A stretch of 47,962 bases of DNA from Ferrithrix thermotolerans DSM 19514 (GCA_945861025.1 CAMASN010000021.1:1-47962), one strand, 5' to 3'; shown: positions 16,690 to 25,721, numbered from the stretch's first letter. Numbers and translations: made by a program. The notes: generated by a model from the letters alone, not told the origin.

Positions 16690-17709
16690 ATGTTGCCATC
16701 TACCTCGCGTAGGTACGCCGAGAAGAGCCTTCGCAGTCGCCTCGTTCGCGTCGGAGCCGCTTCGTTTTTCGCCCTTGCTCCGGCAATCGCATTTGTTGGC
16801 GTCAGCCAGGGAGGCGTTGCCTCTGCATCGTCGTCAAAACTCGACAACGACCGCGATGGCATTGCAAACAAGATCGACCCGGACGTAGACGGTGACGGCA
16901 TTCGTAACGGCTCCGACTCAGACGTCGACGGCGATCGCATCCCCAACGTGAACGACCACGATGTCGACGGCGATGGCGACCTGAACGGTTCCACAAAAGA
17001 GAAGGACATCGACGGCGACAGCAGCCCCGACACCTCGGACAACGACATGGATGGCGACTCCTCGGCCAACGGTTCCGACCGCGACGTCGACGGTGACGGC
17101 CTCTCAAACAGCCAAGACTCAGACGTTGATGGCGACGGGGTTCGCAACGGCCGCGACTCAGACGTAGACGGCGACCGCCGCTCGAACGGCCTTGACGACG
17201 ACGTCGACGGCGATGGATCCAGCAACGGCCGCGACTCAGACGTAGACGGCGATGGCCTTTCAAACAGCGCATCGAACGAGAAGGACATCGACGGCGACGG
17301 CAGCCGTGATGGCGTCGATAGCGACGTTGACGGCGACGGTTCAAGTAACGGCCGCGACTCAGACGTAGACGGCGACGGATCAAGCAACGGTTCCGACAAC
17401 GATGTCGACGGCGACGAACTCTCCAACGGCGCAGTCGCTGAGAAGGACATCGACGGCGACGGCATCCTCGATTCGTCAGATAGCGATGCCGACGGCGACG
17501 GCAAGTCAAACTCATCCGACGACGACATCGATGGCGACGGCAGGTCAAACTCAGTCGATGACGACGTCGATGGCGACGGCAGGTCAAACTCAACTGATGA
17601 CGACGTCGACGGCGATGGCAAGTCGAACAGCACCGACGATGACTCCGACGGCGACGGCACCGACGATCACGGCGGCGCATCTGGCAAGTCGGGCAAGAAG
17701 GGCCGCTAA
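16690..17709 (+). CDS. Exported Asp-rich thrombospondin type 3-like repeat protein
   Basis: 339 aa with GGGGGG 7 nt upstream. Residues ~15-50 form a Sec-type signal peptide (basic SRRYAEKSLRSR, then a hydrophobic core, then VASASSS). The rest is about 20 tandem units of 13 residues with the pattern DVDGDGxSNGxDS, plus a degenerate first unit. Three units (3, 10 and 14) are lengthened to 15 residues and end in EK before DIDGD. The DxDxDG loops are calcium-binding, as in thrombospondin type 3 repeats. The tail is basic (GKSGKKGR). No LPXTG or other anchor is visible. A secreted or surface calcium-dependent structural or adhesive protein is inferred. Very low pI apart from the tail. Confidence 0.9.
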   Translation: MLPSTSRRYAEKSLRSRLVRVGAASFFALAPAIAFVGVSQGGVASASSSKLDNDRDGIANKIDPDVDGDGIRNGSDSDVDGDRIPNVNDHDVDGDGDLNGSTKEKDIDGDSSPDTSDNDMDGDSSANGSDRDVDGDGLSNSQDSDVDGDGVRNGRDSDVDGDRRSNGLDDDVDGDGSSNGRDSDVDGDGLSNSASNEKDIDGDGSRDGVDSDVDGDGSSNGRDSDVDGDGSSNGSDNDVDGDELSNGAVAEKDIDGDGILDSSDSDADGDGKSNSSDDDIDGDGRSNSVDDDVDGDGRSNSTDDDVDGDGKSNSTDDDSDGDGTDDHGGASGKSGKKGR

Positions 17710-17763
17710 GCCACGTCACTCGGCCACTACGGCCATCGACGATCACACCTGTAGGGTCACGTC

Positions 17764-18264
17764 GTGACACTTGAACTCGCTGCCGATGACATCCCCGTAG
17801 CCCACACTCCAGCGGGCGGATACGGCCCCAACTTTCCACCGCTGATCCTCGCTGGATGCAACGAACCGTTGGTGGCCGGAGCCCCCGATCTGCGTGGCAC
17901 CTGGAAGGTGGTGCGTGCGCAGCGCGGCGGACAACCCGTACCCGAAGGCGACCGCCTACTGAGCTACAGCGAGCGCATTGAGCAGTGCGGCAATCGCATC
18001 GTCGACTGTGGCGGCGGCACCATCTCCGACGCTCGCGCCGATGGCACTGAAGCCAACGCCGTGCACGACGTTTCGGTGTTCGACTACACGACACCTATCC
18101 ATGTAGTCGCGTCGTACGAAGACGGCGTGTTCGTGTTGCGGCCCATTGGGATGCCAGGCATCGAAGTCACGCGACGCCTTGATGCCGATGGCCACATGAT
18201 CTGGACCCGCCCTGATATGGGCGGAGTCGTAGTGACGCTCGAACGGATCAGCGACCCGATCTAA
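17764..18264 (+). CDS. Hypothetical protein, possible lipocalin-like beta-barrel
   Basis: 166 aa, GTG start with TAGGG about 9 nt upstream. From residue ~43 the sequence DLRGTWKVVRAQRGG, then SERIEQCGNRIVDCGGGTI, then YEDGVFVLRPIG and GHMIWTRPDMGG looks like an all-beta small-ligand-binding fold of the lipocalin/FABP type: a GxW near the start followed by alternating strands. Two Cys at the centre could form a disulfide. No signal peptide. It converges with an acyl-CoA ligase 11 bp away, which fits a fatty-acyl ligand, but that is only inference. Confidence 0.75.
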   Translation: MTLELAADDIPVAHTPAGGYGPNFPPLILAGCNEPLVAGAPDLRGTWKVVRAQRGGQPVPEGDRLLSYSERIEQCGNRIVDCGGGTISDARADGTEANAVHDVSVFDYTTPIHVVASYEDGVFVLRPIGMPGIEVTRRLDADGHMIWTRPDMGGVVVTLERISDPI

Positions 18265-18275
18265 GCGGCCCGCTT

Positions 18276-19988
18276 CTACTCTCCGGTGAGTTCTTTTTTG
18301 AGTTCGCGCTTGAGGAATTTGCCGCTGGCGTTGCGAGGAATCGGATCGTCGCGGAACCAGATCTTGGAAGGGATCTTATGCTTGGCCACGCTAGCGCCAA
18401 GGAACTCACGCAGTTCGTCGGCCGACAGTTCGTGGCCTGGGCGCAGCACGATCACGGCCGCAACTTCTTCACCCAAACGCTCTTCGGGGATGCCGAACAC
18501 GCATGCTTCGGCAATGGCGTCGTGGTGATAGATGGCCGTCTCGACCTCGCTGCAGTACACGTTCTCGCCACCACGGATGACCATGTCTTTGGCGCGGTCG
18601 ACAATGTAGATGAACCCGTCGTCGTCGATGCGGGCGATATCGCCTGTGTTCAGCCAACCATCGACAATGGTGTCGGCGGTGGCTTCAGGACGATTGAGAT
18701 AGCCCTTGATAGTGACACAACCGCGCACGCACAGCACGCCAACAGTGCTGGGGTCGGCAGGCAAATCGTTGCCATCTTCGTCGACCAACTTGGTCTCAAG
18801 CGTTGGCACCGCAGGCCCACACGACTCGGGCTTGGCGACGAACCAACGCGCCGAGTTGGCGGTGATGATTCCGTGAGTCTCGGTCATGCCGTATCCGGTG
18901 GATGGCTGACCGTGCTTGAGCGCTCCGGCGATCTTGTGCACGAGGTCTGGCTGCAATGCGGCACCGCCGCCACCCAAGCCAGCCAACGATGACGTGTCAC
19001 GTGTTGCCCAATCGGGGTGCATGAGCATCTCGCGGCTCATCGTGGGAACACCCGAGAAGTTGGTGACCTTTTCGCGCTCGATGAGCTCGAGGGCACGCGC
19101 TGGGTCCCACTTATACATGAGCACAACCTTGGCGCCAGACAGCGTGGCTGGGTGCACGATGCAGTTGCAAGCGGTCACGTGGAACAGCGGAGTTGGAGCC
19201 ATCATTGATGGCGGCAATGCCGGTGGGCCAGGTGGCGGAGCGGGAACGTCGCCAGCGGCAATGGCCTTCTGCTCGGACATCGCTACGGCAGTGGTCATCG
19301 CAGCAATGTTCAAGATGTTTGCGACCGAGCCGCGGTTCGTGAGTTGTGCACCCTTAGGGAAACCAGTGGTGCCCGAGGTGTAGAAGATGGTGGCGTCATC
19401 GTCGGAATCAATATCGACTGCGGGCAGCGAGCCCGGATCGGTCTCGGCCATAATGTTGGCCCAACGTGAGCCACCGGCGGGGATGGCCCGATCGGAACGC
19501 ACCGAAACGATGTGCATCTCACGCTGGCTTGGCATGTGCATCAAGCGCTCGAGGCGCTCGTCGTCGACAATCAATGCACGCGGCTCGCTGTCGTTGAGCG
19601 CGTATTCCATCTCTGGTGGAGTCCACCATGCGTTCATGCCCACTACCGCAGCGCCGATGGACACCGTGGCCCAGTAGCCCACGATCCACTCGGGGTAATT
19701 GCGCATTGCGATGGCAACGCGCATGCCTGGCGCTACGCCGTTGGCCAGCAAGTGTGCGGCCAACTTGCGCACCTGACTCTGAATCTCACCGTAGGTATAG
19801 CGCTCGTCTTCGTAGACGAGGTAGTCCTTGTCGGCAAAACCAGCGGTGGCTTCCCACAGCGCGCGCATGGTTGGCGGGGCAGAGACAAACGCCTTCGACG
19901 GCACCCCGCGAATATCGATGATGGTCGTAGCGAACGGAGAGCCGGCAGCATCGAGTTCGGCACGGGCGGCGAGGTAATGGTGGATCAC
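18276..19988 (-). CDS. Acyl-CoA synthetase, AMP-binding (FadD-like), second copy
   Basis: 570 aa from the GTG at 19988, chosen because homologues begin shortly before the AAGSPFATTIIDIRGVP segment; a GTG at 20045 is the alternative and no start has a clear Shine-Dalgarno sequence. Motifs: IFYTSGTTGFPKGAQ (A3), GYGMTETHGI (A5), WLNTGDIARID (A7), MVIRGGENVYCSEVE (A8), and PRNASGKFLKRELKK (A10, catalytic Lys). A Pro-rich insertion (DVPAPPPGPPALPPS) precedes the conserved PLFHVTACN region. It converts a carboxylic acid, CoA and ATP to acyl-CoA, AMP and PPi. It follows the sialidase-like gene on the same strand. Confidence 0.94.
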   Translation of the reverse strand: MIHHYLAARAELDAAGSPFATTIIDIRGVPSKAFVSAPPTMRALWEATAGFADKDYLVYEDERYTYGEIQSQVRKLAAHLLANGVAPGMRVAIAMRNYPEWIVGYWATVSIGAAVVGMNAWWTPPEMEYALNDSEPRALIVDDERLERLMHMPSQREMHIVSVRSDRAIPAGGSRWANIMAETDPGSLPAVDIDSDDDATIFYTSGTTGFPKGAQLTNRGSVANILNIAAMTTAVAMSEQKAIAAGDVPAPPPGPPALPPSMMAPTPLFHVTACNCIVHPATLSGAKVVLMYKWDPARALELIEREKVTNFSGVPTMSREMLMHPDWATRDTSSLAGLGGGGAALQPDLVHKIAGALKHGQPSTGYGMTETHGIITANSARWFVAKPESCGPAVPTLETKLVDEDGNDLPADPSTVGVLCVRGCVTIKGYLNRPEATADTIVDGWLNTGDIARIDDDGFIYIVDRAKDMVIRGGENVYCSEVETAIYHHDAIAEACVFGIPEERLGEEVAAVIVLRPGHELSADELREFLGASVAKHKIPSKIWFRDDPIPRNASGKFLKRELKKELTGE

Positions 19989-20081
19989 TCCCACAGTCTT
20001 GCCGATAGCAGGCCGCCAACTTCCAGCCAGAGGTCGAACGGGCACTTTGCGAAGGCCGCTGGCTGCGCGGCCGAGAGCAGC

Positions 20082-22070
20082 TCAAGTAAGCAGGGATCGA
20101 GACAGCGCTATTGCTTCGGTCACCAACAACGGTCGGTCATAGATCAACATCCGCAAGATGTCGCCGCCGAAGTCGGGCGCCACGAGCAATTCAGAACCGC
20201 CGATCTCACCAAGTTCACGCGGATGGAACGCCCAACCTTGCGGATGGTCTCCCCCATCATCGAGCCGTTCGTCAACCACCACGCCGACCACCTTGGGGCC
20301 GCCATCAACAATGAAGCTCACGGTGTGGCCGCCGCCGTCCCAGATTCGCAAGGCCACTGCCACACGAGTGGCGTGGCGCAGCTGCGCGCCGAAGCCATCG
20401 GTGATGAACAACTCGATCTCGCCATCATCAGTAACCGACACCTGGTAACCCTTGGTGATCCGCTGGCTTGTGGGCTCCTCGCCCAACGCAGCGGTCACGT
20501 TCGAGAACGCCGACAGCAGCACCCGATGGTCGAGCGCCGAACGAAGGTCGCCGCTCACGTGGACGGTGATCGTGAATCCACCGCCACTGCGCAGATCGGG
20601 TAGCACCACGCTTCGCGGTGCAGCGTTACCAGCGTTATCAGCGGACCAGTCAACGACCTTGCCTTCGCTGGGAACGAGCGACAAGTCGTGCTGAGCGCGC
20701 AGGTACTGCAGCAACCGCGGTTCGACCACGTGGTAGCGCACGGCCAACTTGTTCGACTCGACATAGGCCAGCGTTCCGTCGGGCAACTCAATCCAGTCGG
20801 GATAACCAGGGCCATCAACGATGGCCCAATCCGCATTCCAATCGGGCCGCTCCTCGAAGCCTTGGCCGTCCCAATACAAAGCGATCTCGGGCTGGCTCCA
20901 CGTGATGACCCCATCGTCGCCACCGCGCCCCACGGTGATCCAATAAACGCGGCGGCCCGTGTATCCGAGTCGTTCAGTGCGGCCGTTGTTATAGAAGAGC
21001 ATCACGAACTCAGCGACTCCAGGATCGGAGCCCGTCGCAGCGCGCAACCGATACGGCGTGATCGAACCTCGCGGGTTCTTGATCATGTGCTGTCCGCCCT
21101 CGCCGAGTGGCAGCCCTTCGTAGGTGAGCCAAAACGGATCACCCCACGACCGTCCCGCATCGTTCGAGTACGCCGCCGCGAGTCGGCCTGTCTCTGCACG
21201 CCACATCGAAAACAGTCGTGCAGGTAACCGATCGTTCACGGCCAACACGTGCGGCTCTTCGCCAAGGCATAGTTCGCCACCCGGCGCCTGCAATCCAACA
21301 TCGCCGACCGGCAACGTCTCCCACACCGCGTCGTTGAGGTCGCTCACATGCAACAGATTCGAACTGCGCAAGAAGAAGACCTCGGAGCCGGGGGTTTCAC
21401 CGGCGCCTTCGCGCGTCTTTTGAAAAGCCATGTAGACAGCGCCGTCGATGACCGATGGCTTGTCGCACAAGAACATGCCCATCGTCTCGCCGCCCCACGG
21501 ATTGTCGCGGTCGATGCGCGTGCGCCGCACCTGCACGAGGTAACGCCGCGACCCCCACGTGCGGCCGGCATCATTGGAAACCCGAAACCAGTAGCCCTCA
21601 TCGAGTTGCATATCGGTGCGTCGTAACGAGGTCAGGGCGTCGTTGGCGTTGCCGTTGGCGCCCGGCGGATAGTGCGAGCCGTGGTTCCACCCGTAGAACA
21701 CGAAGAGGCGCTCGCTGCCATCGGCCATGCGGTGCAGCAATTGGTATCCATCGTGCGATTGCCGGTCGGGCGAATCAATCGGCACCAGCGGCGACCATGT
21801 CTTTCCACTGTCCACGCTGCGCGTTCCGAACAGCTGCAGCCCGGGTCCACCCTCGCGATTTTCGGAGTGATGCAACACCACCGACAACACGACTACATCA
21901 AGTTCTGCGTCGTATACCGCAACAATGTTTTGGCTGTCGTAGTAGCCGTTGCGATCCGACACCACGCTGCCAGCCTTCACATCGCGCGGGTCCACCCGCG
22001 ACGCGAACGGAGCAAATCCGACTGGCGCGTCGGCCCTACGAGATGAATCGCTATCCATGCGCACGATCAT
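20082..22070 (-). CDS. Sialidase-like (BNR/Asp-box) protein with C-terminal LamG-like domain
   Basis: 662 aa. Asp-box motifs occur at three sites (TRSVDSGKTWS, VSNDAGRTWG, YSNDAGRSWG), which mark a six-bladed beta-propeller of the sialidase superfamily. The last ~180 residues (SGGGFTITVHVSGDL to the end) look like a concanavalin/LamG-type jelly roll. No signal peptide is found at either start (22070 or 22058). A secreted glycosidase would be odd, and an intracellular or non-classically exported glycan-active or binding protein is possible. The catalytic Arg triad of true sialidases cannot be confirmed by eye. It probably lies upstream of the ligase at 18276 in one transcript. Confidence 0.8.
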   Translation of the reverse strand: MIVRMDSDSSRRADAPVGFAPFASRVDPRDVKAGSVVSDRNGYYDSQNIVAVYDAELDVVVLSVVLHHSENREGGPGLQLFGTRSVDSGKTWSPLVPIDSPDRQSHDGYQLLHRMADGSERLFVFYGWNHGSHYPPGANGNANDALTSLRRTDMQLDEGYWFRVSNDAGRTWGSRRYLVQVRRTRIDRDNPWGGETMGMFLCDKPSVIDGAVYMAFQKTREGAGETPGSEVFFLRSSNLLHVSDLNDAVWETLPVGDVGLQAPGGELCLGEEPHVLAVNDRLPARLFSMWRAETGRLAAAYSNDAGRSWGDPFWLTYEGLPLGEGGQHMIKNPRGSITPYRLRAATGSDPGVAEFVMLFYNNGRTERLGYTGRRVYWITVGRGGDDGVITWSQPEIALYWDGQGFEERPDWNADWAIVDGPGYPDWIELPDGTLAYVESNKLAVRYHVVEPRLLQYLRAQHDLSLVPSEGKVVDWSADNAGNAAPRSVVLPDLRSGGGFTITVHVSGDLRSALDHRVLLSAFSNVTAALGEEPTSQRITKGYQVSVTDDGEIELFITDGFGAQLRHATRVAVALRIWDGGGHTVSFIVDGGPKVVGVVVDERLDDGGDHPQGWAFHPRELGEIGGSELLVAPDFGGDILRMLIYDRPLLVTEAIALSRSLLT

Positions 22071-22136
22071 TACCCAGAGTTAGACAACGCGGAGTGTCTT
22101 GCCAAGCCACTCGCCGTCGGTAAGTGTTTGCACCTC

Positions 22137-23315
22137 ATGACTGCGCCCACGATCACATACGACATCTACTCCGACGAATCGCTGTCAAATCCGTATCCGA
22201 TCCATGAAGAACTGCGCTCGCTTGGGTCGGCAGTGTGGATGGAGCCGCACAACGCGTTCGTGCTCGCCCGCTACACCGCGTGTCGCGATGCGCTTCGTAA
22301 TTGGCGGGTCTTCGGCTCGGGCAACGGCGTGATGATGAACGATCCAATGAACGCGGCGGCGGGCAACCAGCTGATGTTATGCACCGACGGCGAACGCCAC
22401 AGCAAGCTCCGCTCGGTGGTGGGCGCTCCGCTGATGACCAAGGCGCTCGACAACGTGCGGCCGCTCATCGAAACCGAAGCCACTGCGCTGGTTGATCGGC
22501 TCGTAGCTCAAGGCACGTTCGACGCCGTGAGGGAGTTCGCTCAGCACCTTCCGGTGACCATCGTGTCCGAACTCGTTGGCCTGCCCGAGGCCGGACGCGA
22601 GCGCATGCTGCCGTGGGCGTCGGCGGTGTTCAACTCGATCGGGCCCTTGAACCAGCGTGGACTCGACTCGATTGGCAAGATCATCGAGATGAACGAGTTT
22701 GTCTCCACGAAGTGCACCCGTGATGCCGTGAAGCCAGGCGGTTGGGCCGAAGCGTTGTGGGACGCTGTCGACCGCGGCGACATGGATCCAAGCGAACCAG
22801 CGATGCAACTGCATAACTACACCGGCCCGTCGCTCGACACCACGATCAACGCCACGTCGAACATGATTTGGCTGTTCTCGCAAAACCCAGATCAGTGGGA
22901 CCTACTGCGTCGACAACCAGAACTCATCCCCAACGCAATCGATGAAGTGCTGCGGCTCGAGTCGCCCGTGCAGGGATTCTCACGGTGCACCACCGAAAGC
23001 GTCGACGTCGATGGCATCACTCTGCCCGCAGGCGCTCGAGTGCTGATGCTCTACGCCGCAGCGAACCGCGACGAGCGCCAGTTCGCCGACCCAACGGTGT
23101 TCGACATTCAGCGCGTCAACGCAGGCGACCACCTCGGCCTTGGCCATGGTCGACACGTGTGCCCAGGAGCGCACCTCGCTCGCCTGGAAATGCGCTCGCT
23201 GCTGAACTCGTTGCTTTCAAAGGTGGCACGCTTCGATCTCGTCGAGAGCTCGATGGCGCTCAACAACACCATGCGCGGTCTCGCCACCTGCACCGTCAAC
23301 GTGATTCCCGCGTAA
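22137..23315 (+). CDS. Cytochrome P450, second copy
   Basis: 392 aa from ATG 22137. Heme loop GLGHGRHVCPGAHLARLE carries the axial Cys; ExxR is DEVLRLESP. The I-helix reads YTGPSLDTTINAT, lacking the usual AGxET but keeping an acid-Thr pair (DT). The K-helix to meander region (SANRDE-like AAANRDERQFADP) is standard. Distinct from the P450s at 10176 and 38952. The next gene follows closely (29 bp), so they may be cotranscribed. Soluble monooxygenase, substrate unknown. Confidence 0.94.
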   Translation: MTAPTITYDIYSDESLSNPYPIHEELRSLGSAVWMEPHNAFVLARYTACRDALRNWRVFGSGNGVMMNDPMNAAAGNQLMLCTDGERHSKLRSVVGAPLMTKALDNVRPLIETEATALVDRLVAQGTFDAVREFAQHLPVTIVSELVGLPEAGRERMLPWASAVFNSIGPLNQRGLDSIGKIIEMNEFVSTKCTRDAVKPGGWAEALWDAVDRGDMDPSEPAMQLHNYTGPSLDTTINATSNMIWLFSQNPDQWDLLRRQPELIPNAIDEVLRLESPVQGFSRCTTESVDVDGITLPAGARVLMLYAAANRDERQFADPTVFDIQRVNAGDHLGLGHGRHVCPGAHLARLEMRSLLNSLLSKVARFDLVESSMALNNTMRGLATCTVNVIPA

Positions 23316-23344
23316 GCGATATGACACTCACCTACGCTCGCAGT

Positions 23345-23779
23345 ATGGATCAACCGGTGCGAGAACCAATGAAGGCCCGTAAGCGCGTTGTGATGATTGC
23401 TCATGACCACCGCAAGAAAGACATGCTCAATTGGGCGACGTTCAATGTGGGCACGCTCTCGCGTCACGACCTCTCGGCCACAGGATCCACCGGCAAGCTG
23501 CTTGCCGACAATCTCGGGCTGCCCATCCACCGCTATCTCAGCGGACCACTTGGCGGAGATCAGCAAATCGGCGCGGCGATCGCCACTGGCCAGCTTGATC
23601 TTGTGATCTTCTTCTGGGATCCGCTTGAACCCCAGCCGCACGATGTCGACGTGAAGGCACTGCTGCGCATCGCCGTTGTGTACAACACCCCAATGGCGTG
23701 CAACCGCTCGACCGCCGATTTCTTGCTGTCGAGTCCGCTCATGGGCGAGACGTATTCGCCCTTCGCACACATCGACTGA
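23345..23779 (+). CDS. mgsA: Methylglyoxal synthase
   Basis: 144 aa from ATG 23345; ATGs at 23321 and 23369 are also in frame, and 23369 would give the 136-aa length close to the Bacillus enzyme. Diagnostic motifs: VVMIAHDHRKKDML, ATGSTGKLLAD, SGPLGGDQQIGA (catalytic Asp), LVIFFWDPLEPQPHDVDVKA (second Asp and His) and NRSTADFLL. It converts dihydroxyacetone phosphate to methylglyoxal and phosphate, a bypass that relieves sugar-phosphate stress. Its placement between a P450 and a MaoC-type protein has no obvious metabolic logic. Confidence 0.95.
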   Translation: MDQPVREPMKARKRVVMIAHDHRKKDMLNWATFNVGTLSRHDLSATGSTGKLLADNLGLPIHRYLSGPLGGDQQIGAAIATGQLDLVIFFWDPLEPQPHDVDVKALLRIAVVYNTPMACNRSTADFLLSSPLMGETYSPFAHID

Positions 23780-23841
23780 CCACCCTCCGCCCCCGTTTTT
23801 GTCAAGCTTGGCGGGGCCCACACCAGCCCAATCGACTCGTA

Positions 23842-23847
23842 AAGGAG
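23842..23847 (+). promoter_or_regulatory. Ribosome binding site that fixes a TTG start
   Basis: A perfect AAGGAG lies 8 nt before the TTG at 23856, while the first in-frame ATG (23865) is 17 nt away. The TTG is therefore the likely start of the MaoC-like gene. Confidence 0.75.
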
Positions 23848-23855
23848 ACATCGTT

Positions 23856-24581
23856 TTGAGCGACATGCCCGTTGAGTGGTCGGTGACCGCGCAGAACCTG
23901 CCCGAACACGCACGCAACCCCATCCACACCGACGAAGGCGCTCAGGCCGCCGGCTTCGCACGTGCTCTCGTTGCGGGGGTCACCACCTACGCATACCTCA
24001 CTCATCCGGTGGTTGCTGCGTGGGGACTGCCCTGGGTTCGCAATGGTGGCGGGGAGGTTCGATTTCGGCGTCCGGTGTTTGCACATGATCACCTGCGTTG
24101 CGCGCCCATCGTCGACGACAACGAATTGTCGATTCACGCGCTCACCAACGAACCGGAGCAACCGCGCGCCGTGTTTCAGGTTGCACGGAACAGCGCCGAC
24201 CCAGTTGCGATGCGACCCGGCGAAGCGTTGGCCGATAAGCACATTCCCCTTGCTGGCGAATGGGGCTCCGACTACGGCTCACGCGCTGGCGACGACTTCG
24301 CGCTGTTTGCTCAACACGGCATCGTGCATCCGGCCGTGTGGCCGGCGCTCGCCAATCATGTGGTGCACACCTCAGTGGCGCGTGGCAGTTGGATTCATAC
24401 GCGCAGCATCGTGCGGCACCACGCGCTTGCCCGCGCCGGCGCAATCGCCCATGTACGCGCCGTGGTGGTGCGTCGTTTCGAGTCGCACGGCGAGCGCGCA
24501 GTGCTCGATGTTCAAATCAGCGTCGAAGGCGTGCTTGTCGCCACGCTCGAGCATGAGGCGATTGTCGCTCTGCCAGAGTGA
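23856..24581 (+). CDS. MaoC-like hot-dog dehydratase/thioesterase family protein
   Basis: 241 aa, TTG start fixed by AAGGAG at 23842. The segment ARNPIHTDEGAQAAGFARAL, followed by VAGVTTYAYLTHP, matches the hydratase-2/MaoC motif (NPIHxD with catalytic Asp/His, then the hot-dog helix). The second half (HHALARAGAIAHVRAVVVRR) may form the second hot-dog repeat, giving the usual double-hot-dog length. It probably hydrates or dehydrates a 2-enoyl-CoA in fatty-acid or steroid breakdown. It ends inside a perfect hairpin. Confidence 0.82.
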   Translation: MSDMPVEWSVTAQNLPEHARNPIHTDEGAQAAGFARALVAGVTTYAYLTHPVVAAWGLPWVRNGGGEVRFRRPVFAHDHLRCAPIVDDNELSIHALTNEPEQPRAVFQVARNSADPVAMRPGEALADKHIPLAGEWGSDYGSRAGDDFALFAQHGIVHPAVWPALANHVVHTSVARGSWIHTRSIVRHHALARAGAIAHVRAVVVRRFESHGERAVLDVQISVEGVLVATLEHEAIVALPE

Positions 24582-24594
24582 ACCTGGCAGAGCG
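24566..24594. terminator. Perfect 11-bp hairpin spanning the stop codon
   Basis: CGCTCTGCCAG (24566-24576) pairs perfectly with CTGGCAGAGCG (24584-24594) around a 7-nt loop that contains the TGA of the MaoC-like gene. It lies between convergent genes and is a candidate bidirectional terminator. No U-tract. Confidence 0.55.
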
Positions 24595-24611
24595 CCCAGA
24601 GCGCCCAGAGC
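24591..24611. repeat. Tandem 9-bp microrepeat
   Basis: AGCGCCCAG occurs twice in tandem and is followed by a partial third unit (AGCGATCAG), next to the hairpin between convergent genes. Confidence 0.6.
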
Positions 24612-24613
24612 GA

Positions 24614-25123
24614 TCAGTCGATGTGGAAAACGTGCTTCCATGTGCCGTCGGAGTTATGAACTGACTCAACCCAACCAGTGGCACCTGCGTACTTGCCGGA
24701 ACCGCCAACAATCGAGCGAAGTGTCGACGATGACACCTTCAATGTGGTGCCCGCACCTGGGTACAGGCCCATGCCCACAAGAATCAACTGGTCGTCGGAT
24801 GTGTCGAAAGTGAACACTCCGGTCGTCATACGGGCCTGCACATCTTTGGCAGTCACGTCAATGCCGGTGGTGGTCATAATCCAGTCAGTGCGCACAACGG
24901 CACCGTCGGCGGTCTTGCCATCGAAATGCCAGATGCGCTGATCGCCTGCCGAGGCTCCGGTGTCGCCATGGTCCAACGCAGTTGGAGTTGGCACCTCAGG
25001 ATGGGTCACGGTGACAACGGTGCCGCTGCTTGAGCAGCCAACAAGGGTGCCAACGAGCACGACTGCGGCGATCGCCGAAACTGCCCGTTGCTGGAACGTA
25101 GAGAAAACTAAAAACTTGGTCAT
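24614..25123 (-). CDS. Lipoprotein with allene-oxide-cyclase/dirigent-like barrel
   Basis: 169 aa from ATG 25123, with AAGGGG 7 nt upstream. The signal peptide ends in a lipobox (VVLVGTLVGCSSS, lipidated Cys near residue 30). The mature part is all-beta. Its C-terminal half (QLILVGMGLYPGAGTTLKVS, then SIVGGSGKYAGATGWVES) resembles the barrel of allene oxide cyclase-like/dirigent-like bacterial proteins (the GGTGKY-type turn is characteristic). Membrane-anchored on the outer face; ligand unknown. It converges with the MaoC-like gene. Confidence 0.82.
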   Translation of the reverse strand: MTKFLVFSTFQQRAVSAIAAVVLVGTLVGCSSSGTVVTVTHPEVPTPTALDHGDTGASAGDQRIWHFDGKTADGAVVRTDWIMTTTGIDVTAKDVQARMTTGVFTFDTSDDQLILVGMGLYPGAGTTLKVSSSTLRSIVGGSGKYAGATGWVESVHNSDGTWKHVFHID

Positions 25124-25267
25124 TGCATGGCCCCTTAAGAAACGCTGCTGAAGTGCGCCCGACCCTAACGCACCCCGAGCAACCGACTCCTCATCGCTGA
25201 TCGTGAAGCGGTTGCAGCCAAAGCTTGGTGCGCCTACCATGCGTGTCTACAACAGATGCGAGATGCC

Positions 25268-25714
25268 ATGTCAGAGCCAATCGTCCTCACGCCAGATCAA
25301 CGGCCACGCGCACTCAATGTCGCGGGCTTCGATATCACCGTGCTCGCATCTGACGCACAGACCAGCGGGTACGAAGTGTTTCTGCAAGCTGGCGTCGACG
25401 GCAAGGGACCCGGCCCGCATCAACACCCTTGGGACGAGTCGTTCTATGTCGTCAGCGGCGAGATCACGTGCGCCATCGACGGCATCGAAACCGTTGCGTC
25501 GGCTGGCACCTTCGTGCATGTTCCAGGCGGCTCAACGCACTGGTACAAGTTCGGCGCCGGCGGAGCCGAGTTGCTGTCGATGACATCGAAGGGCAACGCG
25601 TCGCGAATGTATACCGACTTCGATAACGAGTCCTCGCGCGAGAATCCCGATCGCTCGCTTTACGGAGAACTCGCTGCGAAGCACGGCCAACAGATGGCCA
25701 CACCCCAGTCGTAA
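25268..25714 (+). CDS. Cupin_2 domain protein
   Basis: 148 aa from ATG 25268 (25256 is a possible earlier ATG). The first cupin motif is complete, GPHQHPWDESFYVVSGEITC (two His and a Glu as metal ligands), and the second is GTFVHVPGGSTHWYKF with the third His. This gives an intact mononuclear metal site, unlike the cupin at 7641. Probable small-molecule dioxygenase, isomerase or sensor, cytosolic. It converges with a PadR regulator, 7 bp apart. Confidence 0.9.
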   Translation: MSEPIVLTPDQRPRALNVAGFDITVLASDAQTSGYEVFLQAGVDGKGPGPHQHPWDESFYVVSGEITCAIDGIETVASAGTFVHVPGGSTHWYKFGAGGAELLSMTSKGNASRMYTDFDNESSRENPDRSLYGELAAKHGQQMATPQS

Positions 25715-25721
25715 TTCTCAA

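Noticed and set aside
16668-17660. 330-codon minus-strand ORF encoding Ser/Pro/Thr-rich repeats
   Set aside because: It is the antisense shadow of the Asp-rich repeat gene; the 39-nt repeat keeps the opposite frame open. No start site or family match.
16802-18094. 430-codon minus-strand Arg/His-rich ORF
   Set aside because: Another shadow of the same repeat and the following gene; extreme Arg/Cys composition and no Shine-Dalgarno sequence.
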